Source: Desulfobacteraceae bacterium
GTDB lineage: Bacteria > Desulfobacterota > Desulfobacteria > Desulfobacterales > UBA11574
Length of the DNA stretch: 10,058 nucleotides
NCBI GenBank assembly: GCA_030671225.1
Contig: DAOVAE010000023.1
Coordinates: forward strand, 1-10,058
Direction of reading: 5' to 3'
The notes below the pieces were generated by a model that saw nothing but the letters and a program-made list of their open reading frames with translations, did no database searches and was not told where the DNA came from. The translations under genes were made by a program, and so were the position numbers. Below, piece by piece: positions 1 to 4,745 of the stretch (positions are counted from its first letter, which is position 1; each line of letters starts with the position of its first letter).

Positions 1-10
1 CCTTATAAAA

Positions 11-15
11 GGAGG
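11..15 (+). promoter_or_regulatory. Shine-Dalgarno site of the aldolase gene
   Basis: A full-strength GGAGG lies 7 nt before the ATG at 23. It fixes the aldolase start and indicates efficient translation. The window begins only 22 bases upstream of the gene, so no promoter can be assessed. Confidence 0.85.
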
Positions 16-22
16 TCAAGCT

Positions 23-1318
23 ATGTCTGAAAAAAAAGCTGTTGCTTTAACAAATTTTGAAAAGGCGCTTAAAACAGGTCGCCCGCCCAACGTGGTAAAG
101 CTTTTTCCTAATTCAAGAGCCCTGATCGTCAGTGGGAAGTTCATCGACATGGCAATGCTCGCCAAAGGAAATGCCATGGCCATTGCTGCCAATGGCCGAA
201 ACAACTTTGTAATTCGAGGGGCTCTACAGGCCGCCCAGAGGGCTAATGCCGCTATCATCATAGAAATCGCCAGGTCAGAGGGAGGTGCCAATGCCTATTG
301 TGCTGTAAATTATTGGAATATAGCCCGTCAGGTCGATACACTGTGCAATGAACTTGGCATTACTGTTCCAGTGGCAATACACGCCGACCATTATGGGATC
401 AAGAAAGAACAGGATATAAATGAGGCCAAGATCGAGATACCAACTCTGTTTGAGGCCGGAATGACCTCGATTGCCATAGATGCATCCCATCTCCCCGACG
501 ACCAGAACCTGCTTTCCAACCTGGAACTTAATCCTTTCATCCCCAAATGGGCCGGCCTTGAAACCGAAGTCGGTGAAATCAAGGGGAAATTAGGGCTTTC
601 AACCGTAGAAGAAGCTCTGTTTCTGATACAGGGTCTGAACGCCCATAATATTTTCCCGAACTGGATCGCATTAAACAACGGAACAACCCACGGCATTGAG
701 ACAAGCGGCCAGGGGATACAGGTCGGTTTAACCGCTGAAATCCACCAAGCTCTTGTAGAATATAATATCTCCGGCGCCCAGCACGGCACATCCGTAAACA
801 GCTCCGATAGATTAAAAGAAATAGCCGCTAAAACAAAAACGACCAAGGCAAATGTGGCCACAGCCCTTCAGATGATTTCCTGGGGTCTTGAAGTCAATGA
901 TTATGGTAATGCCATCCTTGACGACAACGGCAACTTTATTAAGCTTAACGACCAAGGCGTCACGGAAGAGATGTGGTCAGAAATGGTCGCCTACGCACAG
1001 GCTCATGGTCTTAAGGGCGGAAATTATAAAAAACTCAACCTTGGGTTTGAAAATAAACTTTTGGGGCAGGCCCAAACCATCAGGGAGCGGATGGTCAAAA
1101 GAGTCGAGGAATTTATTTATAACATGCTGGTCAACGTCTTTAACGCCCAGGATACGGCACTACTTGCCATCGAGACCATCCTTGCGGCCGGCACCCATGA
1201 CCCGGGACCCAAGGCCTCCAGAATCGAAGATCCCGCTGAATGGACGCCTGAAAAGATTGTCCAGCGGGCAACGACAATTGAATCTGATAAGGGACCGGAG
1301 GGTGATTTCGACGATTAA
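23..1318 (+). CDS. Class II fructose-bisphosphate aldolase family protein (divergent)
   Basis: This 431-residue protein is a metal-dependent class II aldolase homologue. The family cleaves or forms fructose 1,6-bisphosphate from dihydroxyacetone phosphate and glyceraldehyde 3-phosphate in the cytoplasm. The catalytic and metal motif is HADH at residues 120-123 (D122 as the proton-transfer acid, H123 as a metal ligand). The segment LETEVGEI (179-186, with E182) matches the LEIELG segment of classical enzymes. H224 in TTHG and H254 in AQHG match the remaining metal histidines. After H254 the usual glycine/serine phosphate loop (GGSGS) reads GTSVNS. About 145 further residues follow, making the protein longer than the roughly 350-residue E. 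coli FbaA type. The start is set by the strong ribosome site. A NUDIX gene follows after 15 bp on the same strand. The fold and metal site are secure; the exact sugar-phosphate substrate is not, because the phosphate-binding region differs. Confidence 0.85.
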   Translation: MSEKKAVALTNFEKALKTGRPPNVVKLFPNSRALIVSGKFIDMAMLAKGNAMAIAANGRNNFVIRGALQAAQRANAAIIIEIARSEGGANAYCAVNYWNIARQVDTLCNELGITVPVAIHADHYGIKKEQDINEAKIEIPTLFEAGMTSIAIDASHLPDDQNLLSNLELNPFIPKWAGLETEVGEIKGKLGLSTVEEALFLIQGLNAHNIFPNWIALNNGTTHGIETSGQGIQVGLTAEIHQALVEYNISGAQHGTSVNSSDRLKEIAAKTKTTKANVATALQMISWGLEVNDYGNAILDDNGNFIKLNDQGVTEEMWSEMVAYAQAHGLKGGNYKKLNLGFENKLLGQAQTIRERMVKRVEEFIYNMLVNVFNAQDTALLAIETILAAGTHDPGPKASRIEDPAEWTPEKIVQRATTIESDKGPEGDFDD

Positions 1319-1333
1319 TCCGGATTTCTCATA

Positions 1334-1840
1334 ATGATGCGAAAAAAATCGTACTGTCTTTATTGCGGAAACGGACTTACCAAAAAGTTTGTTGAAGGTG
1401 CTCTACGTCTTTTTTGTGAGCACTGTAATGAACCTATTTATGAAAACCCGATACCTGCCACATGCCTTGTTGTAGTGGACAACAGGGACAGGGTGCTTCT
1501 CGTAAGACGAAGCGTAGAGCCCAAAAAAGGGTTCTGGTGTCTTCCAGGTGGATTCATGGAGCTTGGTGAATCACCTGAAAAGGCGGCTTTAAGAGAACTT
1601 AAAGAAGAGACAGGGCTTTTGGGCCGGATTGAAATGCTCCTCGGTGTTTCCTCAAATCCCAGTTCCCTGTATCACACGGTCCTTATGGTCGGATATCTTG
1701 TTAGACATTATTCCGGAACCCTTATCGCCGGCGATGATGCGGATGATGCAGCCTGTTTTCATTATGCCGAACTACCGGAAATAGCCTTCGAAAGCCACGA
1801 GAGATTCATCAGGATTTATTACGCCGCATACGCTATTTGA
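1334..1840 (+). CDS. NUDIX hydrolase with N-terminal zinc ribbon
   Basis: This 168-residue protein has two parts. Residues 8-31 form a small zinc ribbon (C8-x2-C11 and C28-x2-C31), followed by the YENP segment seen in NUDIX proteins with an NADH-pyrophosphatase-like finger. The catalytic domain holds a perfect NUDIX box: G73, E79, then RELKEETGL at 87-95, matching Gx5Ex7REUxEExGU. Such enzymes hydrolyse nucleoside diphosphates linked to another group (X = sugar, nucleotide, phosphate) using Mg2+; the substrate cannot be read from the sequence. There is no good Shine-Dalgarno site: the GGAGGG at 1297-1302 region lies too far upstream, so translation may depend on coupling to the aldolase 15 bp upstream. 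ATG codons at 1334 and 1337 are both possible starts. The last 8 bases overlap the end of mazG on the other strand. Confidence 0.9.
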   Translation: MMRKKSYCLYCGNGLTKKFVEGALRLFCEHCNEPIYENPIPATCLVVVDNRDRVLLVRRSVEPKKGFWCLPGGFMELGESPEKAALRELKEETGLLGRIEMLLGVSSNPSSLYHTVLMVGYLVRHYSGTLIAGDDADDAACFHYAELPEIAFESHERFIRIYYAAYAI

Positions 1841-2636
1841 TTTCTTTTTGCCCGAATTTGCCCTTGGCTTCCTCCCACAATTCGTCCATCTCTTCCTGGG
1901 GAACGGATTCTATCTCCCTTCGACTCTCTTTGATTCGCTTTTCCATATACTTAAAGCGCTTTTCAAACTTTTTTGTGGAATCTCTCAATGCAGTTTCAGG
2001 GTGAATATGCGTAAACCGGGCAACATTTACAAGCGTGAAAAGGACATCCCCAAATTCTAAGTCCAAAAGGTCTTGATCTTTCGGGACTCGATTTTGTTCT
2101 TTCAACACGGTTTTCAATTCAGACCATTCCTCTTCAACCTTTTGCATAACACCGGAAATATCACTCCAGTCAAATCCTGTTTTAGCCGCACGCTCGGAAA
2201 CTCTGTAAGCACGCATAAGAGCCGGAAGCCCGACAGGGACCGAATCTAGAATCGAGGCCTTTTTAGCGAAGTTCTTTTCGTTCATTTTAATCTTGTGCCA
2301 CCGCGCTCTTACCTCTTCAGCACCGTCAACCCTGTCATTACCGAAAACATGAGGATGGCGACGAGTCATCTTCTCAACAATTAGATTCACAACGTCCTTT
2401 ATATCAAAATGACCCATTTCACGAAACAGTCCGGCGAGGAAAAGTATATGAAACAATACATCTCCAAGCTCTTCACAGACGCCGTCATGATCTCCTGATT
2501 CAATAGCATCAACCAGTTCATATACCTCTTCTACAAGGTAAACAGCTATAGTCCTGGGGGTCTGTTTTCTGTCCCAGGGACATCCGCTTTCACCCCTTAA
2601 TGTCTCAATTAAATCAATTATTGAATTTAATCCCAT
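1833..2636 (-). CDS. mazG: Nucleoside triphosphate pyrophosphohydrolase MazG
   Basis: This 267-residue all-alpha enzyme cleaves NTPs or dNTPs to the monophosphate and pyrophosphate, clearing abnormal nucleotides. It has the two tandem MazG domains of the E. coli-type protein. The N-terminal domain has the signature GCPWDRKQT (18-26), the metal-binding EEVYE (36-40) and EELGD (55-59). The C-terminal domain has EEEWSE (168-173) and EFGD (194-197). The length matches the two-domain family (about 260-270). The Shine-Dalgarno site is weak (an AAGTGA stretch before the ATG). It lies 86 bp downstream of cvpA on the same strand, so the two may be cotranscribed leftward. Its 3' end overlaps the convergent NUDIX gene by 8 bp, leaving no room for a separate terminator between them. 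Confidence 0.93.
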   Translation of the reverse strand: MGLNSIIDLIETLRGESGCPWDRKQTPRTIAVYLVEEVYELVDAIESGDHDGVCEELGDVLFHILFLAGLFREMGHFDIKDVVNLIVEKMTRRHPHVFGNDRVDGAEEVRARWHKIKMNEKNFAKKASILDSVPVGLPALMRAYRVSERAAKTGFDWSDISGVMQKVEEEWSELKTVLKEQNRVPKDQDLLDLEFGDVLFTLVNVARFTHIHPETALRDSTKKFEKRFKYMEKRIKESRREIESVPQEEMDELWEEAKGKFGQKEIK

Positions 2637-2722
2637 TTACGATCACTTATGCACGAATTTAGTTCCGCCTGCGGGAATTATCTAAATGCGATATTTTTAT
2701 AAAGAGTTAGGATGATACAATT
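2637..2722 (-). other. Short spacer between cvpA and mazG
   Basis: These 86 bp separate two leftward genes. The only structure I see is a weak bulged inverted repeat at 2663-2677 (TTCCGC/GCGGGAA with almost no loop), with no T-run after it on the minus strand. It does not look like a terminator, so read-through from cvpA to mazG is plausible. Confidence 0.4.
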
Positions 2723-3247
2723 CTATCTCTTCTCCCACGCCTTTTTCATTGCCGATATCTTGGCCGAAAAAGCATGTTTCATATCTTTGGAGACAACTCT
2801 GGCCATCTTCTCAGAGACCAACGTCACATGGGGAGCAAGCAGGGAATCTTTAATGACTGGTGTGCCTTTGGGAAGAAATGTGGTGAGTGCAATTAACAGA
2901 ATCGAAACAATCAGCATCCCTTTCATGGCGCCGAACACAGCCCCGCAAGTACGATCAAGCCAACCCAAAAAAGCTATTTTAAGCAGGTAGTTTATTATTA
3001 CACCAAGGATGCTGATAATAATGAAGACGCCACAAAAAATGATCAAAAAGCTCAATATATTAAGGTATCCGGTGTTGGTGATCCATTTTGACAAGAGCTT
3101 TGCAACCATCATGTAATAGGTATAAGCAGCATAGAATCCTCCGAACACACCCACTATGGAAGATAATTCCTTAATAAGCCCTCTGAAAATACCTCTTATA
3201 AAGCAATAGCCTAAAATAACTATAACTATAATATCAAAAAAATTCAT
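2723..3247 (-). CDS. cvpA: CvpA family inner-membrane protein
   Basis: This 174-residue integral membrane protein belongs to the CvpA family, which in E. coli is needed for colicin V production and is linked to envelope homeostasis; its biochemical role is unknown. Four hydrophobic segments are visible at about residues 5-20, 28-48, 64-86 and 102-124. The family's conserved turn is at 94-110 (GWLDRTCGAVFGAMKG). The last ~45 residues are polar and basic (KMARVV...KKAWEKR) and probably cytoplasmic. The start is supported by AAGGTG about 5 nt upstream of the ATG on the minus strand. It is the first gene of a leftward pair with mazG. Only 27 bp separate its start codon from the MITE-like element, so its promoter must lie within or beyond that element. 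Confidence 0.85.
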   Translation of the reverse strand: MNFFDIIVIVILGYCFIRGIFRGLIKELSSIVGVFGGFYAAYTYYMMVAKLLSKWITNTGYLNILSFLIIFCGVFIIISILGVIINYLLKIAFLGWLDRTCGAVFGAMKGMLIVSILLIALTTFLPKGTPVIKDSLLAPHVTLVSEKMARVVSKDMKHAFSAKISAMKKAWEKR

Positions 3248-3274
3248 AGCGCACCTTTATATTAGTTTATGATG

Positions 3275-3297
3275 CGAGACCTTTGAAAAATGCTTCC
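3275..3297 (+). repeat. Left terminal inverted repeat of the MITE-like element
   Basis: This copy pairs with 3491-3513, with mismatches only at repeat positions 7, 17, 20 and 21. The core TTTGAAAAA is identical in both. Confidence 0.75.
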
Positions 3298-3330
3298 CGC
3301 TAATAACGGGATTCAAGACCAAGCAAAGCG

Positions 3331-3354
3331 ATCCGCCACCGAACTTTGGCGGAT
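3331..3354. repeat. Internal hairpin 1 of the MITE-like element
   Basis: A perfect 8-bp inverted repeat, ATCCGCCA (3331-3338) and TGGCGGAT (3347-3354), is separated by 8 nt. It is GC-rich, but no T-run follows, so it is not a standard intrinsic terminator. Confidence 0.75.
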
Positions 3355-3386
3355 TAACCACCCAAGTACGATCTCCCGGACCTACC

Positions 3387-3415
3387 CCGGTGAAATGGCT
3401 TCCAGATTTCACTGG
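3387..3415. repeat. Internal hairpin 2 (central) of the MITE-like element
   Basis: CCGGTGAAAT (3387-3396) pairs with ATTTCACTGG (3406-3415), with one G-T wobble and a 9-nt loop. The loop-side sequence 3393-3411 recurs with one change at the start codon of tsaE (9818-9836). Confidence 0.75.
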
Positions 3416-3431
3416 ACAGGCGGGGCAGGCA

Positions 3432-3450
3432 GGAATACATTGAGTATTTC
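3432..3450. repeat. Internal hairpin 3 of the MITE-like element
   Basis: GGAATAC (3432-3438) pairs with GTATTTC (3444-3450) around a 5-nt loop, including one G-T wobble. Together with the other hairpins and the terminal repeats, an RNA copy of the element would be strongly folded. Confidence 0.55.
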
Positions 3451-3490
3451 GAGGATTATAATTCGAGCCTGAAGCCGGAATTGGGCAAAA

Positions 3491-3513
3491 GGGGGCGTTT
3501 TTCAAAAGTCTCG
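3491..3513 (-). repeat. Right terminal inverted repeat of the MITE-like element
   Basis: This is the reverse-complement partner of 3275-3297 (19 of 23 matching). It ends at the possible ATG target duplication at 3514-3516. Confidence 0.75.
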
Positions 3514-3526
3514 ATGCTATGGTATT

Positions 3527-3538
3527 GTGATATATCAC
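3527..3538. promoter_or_regulatory. Perfect 12-bp palindrome, candidate operator
   Basis: GTGATATATCAC is a perfect palindrome 13 bp beyond the right end of the MITE-like element. With flanking bases it reads TGTGA-N4-TCACT, which resembles a Crp/Fnr-family site in half-site sequence and layout, but it matches no consensus exactly. Regulation by such a factor is only a possibility. Confidence 0.3.
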
Positions 3539-3719
3539 TTTATCTCGAAAAACATTAAAATATAAATAAAATCATAAAGATAAAACATGATAAAATATTA
3601 ATGACGCAAATTAACAAAGCAGGTATTTCGAGTCAAGATATTTTTATTTTTTCGCTTCTGCCTGAAATTGTAGTTTGCAATCGTTTGAAAAATTATGATA
3701 TGTGAAAATTTTACAACTA

Positions 3720-3735
3720 ATACCAAACATGGTAT
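3720..3735 (+). other. Short stem-loop just upstream of phoH
   Basis: ATACCA (3720-3725) pairs perfectly with TGGTAT (3730-3735) across a 4-nt AACA loop, ending 17 nt before the phoH start codon. The stem is AT-rich and weak. It might affect ribosome access, since phoH has no clear Shine-Dalgarno site. Confidence 0.3.
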
Positions 3736-3752
3736 CTGCTCAACCTTAAGAT

Positions 3753-4733
3753 ATGGATGAAGTTACCGAAAATAATAAGACCAGGTTGACCTTCTCAGAC
3801 ATAGATCTGGCAAGGCAGCTTTTCGGCGAGCACAACAAAAACCTTCAAAGAATTGCAGATGCAATAGACGTCTCAATCAATGCAAGAGGCAACATAGTAT
3901 TTATTCAGGGAGATAGTATTGCAGCAAGCCTTGCGAAAAATATACTCAAACAACTTTACGGCCTGTTAAAAGATAGATATCCAATTTATCCAAACGATAT
4001 AGATTATGCGGTCAGGATTTTGAGCGGAGATGACCGTATCAAGCTCAAAGATATTTTCCTGGATACGGTCTACATTACATCGAAAAAACGCCATGTAATT
4101 CCAAAAAGCCTTGCCCAAAAAGAATATATTGACGCCATCCGCACCTCTGATATGGTCTTCGGTATCGGCCCGGCCGGTACAGGAAAAACGTATCTTGCCA
4201 TGGCCATGGCAGTTGCAGCACTCTCGAAAGGGGTGGTTAACCGTATAATTCTCACCCGACCTGCCGTTGAAGCGGGTGAAACACTCGGTTTTTTACCCGG
4301 AGATCTTGCGGAAAAGGTAGATCCCTATCTAAGACCACTTTACGATGCGCTTCACGATATGATGCGCTTCGAAAAAGTATCGAATTTGATGGAGCAAGGT
4401 GTTATAGAAGTGGCGCCTCTTGCCTTCATGCGCGGCAGAACCCTAAACGATTCTTTCATTATTTTAGATGAAGCCCAAAATACAACGTCTGAACAGATGA
4501 AGATGTTTCTGACAAGGATAGGATTCAGCTCCAAAGCGGTCATCACGGGGGATATAACCCAGATTGACCTTCCTGTTGAAAAGCCTTCAGGGCTTATTCA
4601 AGCAAAGGACATCCTGCAGGGGATAGACGGAATAAATTTCATCTTTTTTTCAAAAAAAGATGTGGTACGACATGGATTGGTCCAGAAAATTATCAAAGCA
4701 TATGAAGATCTGGATGCAAGCAAAAAAGAATAA
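3753..4733 (+). CDS. phoH: PhoH family P-loop ATPase (PhoH/YbeZ type)
   Basis: This 326-residue cytoplasmic ATPase is of the PhoH/YbeZ type. The family is linked to RNA metabolism and, in E. coli, physically and genetically to YbeY, which lies two genes downstream here. The N-terminal ~115 residues resemble the KH-like region of the family. The ATPase domain follows, with Walker A GPAGTGKT at 139-146, the conserved TRPAVEAGETLGFLPGD segment at 168-184 and Walker B FIILDEAQN at 235-243. Sensor-like TGDITQIDLP is at 265-274 and the C-terminal VVRHGLVQKII helix at 304-314. Length is normal for the family. No clear Shine-Dalgarno site precedes the ATG, but no better start lies nearby that keeps the full N-terminal domain. 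It is the first gene of the rightward operon and lies 12 bp before the HD phosphohydrolase gene. Confidence 0.95.
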   Translation: MDEVTENNKTRLTFSDIDLARQLFGEHNKNLQRIADAIDVSINARGNIVFIQGDSIAASLAKNILKQLYGLLKDRYPIYPNDIDYAVRILSGDDRIKLKDIFLDTVYITSKKRHVIPKSLAQKEYIDAIRTSDMVFGIGPAGTGKTYLAMAMAVAALSKGVVNRIILTRPAVEAGETLGFLPGDLAEKVDPYLRPLYDALHDMMRFEKVSNLMEQGVIEVAPLAFMRGRTLNDSFIILDEAQNTTSEQMKMFLTRIGFSSKAVITGDITQIDLPVEKPSGLIQAKDILQGIDGINFIFFSKKDVVRHGLVQKIIKAYEDLDASKKE

Positions 4734-4745
4734 TTATTACTTACG

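Larger units (their letters stand above)
3275..3513. mobile_element. MITE-like non-coding element with terminal inverted repeats
   Basis: A 239-bp segment is bounded by imperfect terminal inverted repeats. The left end (3275-3297, beginning CGAGACCTTTGAAAAA) and the reverse complement of the right end (3491-3513, beginning CGAGACTTTTGAAAAA) agree at 19 of 23 positions. The bases just outside are ATG on both sides (3272-3274 and 3514-3516), a possible 3-bp target duplication, though three bases are weak evidence. Inside are three further hairpins and no credible gene. It has the anatomy of a miniature inverted-repeat element moved by a transposase supplied elsewhere; the family is not identified. 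It sits between the divergent cvpA and phoH genes and so may carry, displace or insulate their promoters. Confidence 0.7.
3517..3752 (+). promoter_or_regulatory. AT-rich upstream region of the phoH operon
   Basis: These 236 bases hold no gene and are much richer in A and T than the flanking genes. They should contain the promoter of the phoH operon, the nearest non-coding space upstream. I see a perfect palindrome at 3527-3538, a TATGAT -10-like hexamer at 3694-3699 without a well-spaced -35 box, and a short stem-loop at 3720-3735. The promoter role is inferred from position; the exact start site cannot be chosen by eye. Confidence 0.45.

Noticed and set aside
888..1334. 148-codon open frame overlapping the aldolase on the same strand
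   Set aside because: It is a shifted-frame shadow of the aldolase, with no recognisable motif; the aldolase frame carries the conserved residues.
2663..2677. Inverted repeat between cvpA and mazG as a terminator
   Set aside because: The stem is bulged with almost no loop, and no T-run follows on the transcribed strand.
3259..3264. TAATAT on the minus strand as a -10 box for cvpA, with a -35 in the left terminal repeat
   Set aside because: Transcription would begin at the Shine-Dalgarno site itself, leaving a leader too short to include it, and the -35 match is poor.
3257..3538. Open frames on both strands within the MITE-like element (60 and 93 codons)
   Set aside because: They span the inverted repeats and hairpins, have no ribosome site or recognisable domain, and are explained by the element's GC-rich composition.
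3675..3699. TTGCAA and TATGAT as a sigma-70 promoter for phoH
   Set aside because: The spacer is only 13 bp, too short; the other -35 candidate, TTGTAG at 3668, gives 20 bp, too long. A promoter is likely in this region but this pair is not convincing.
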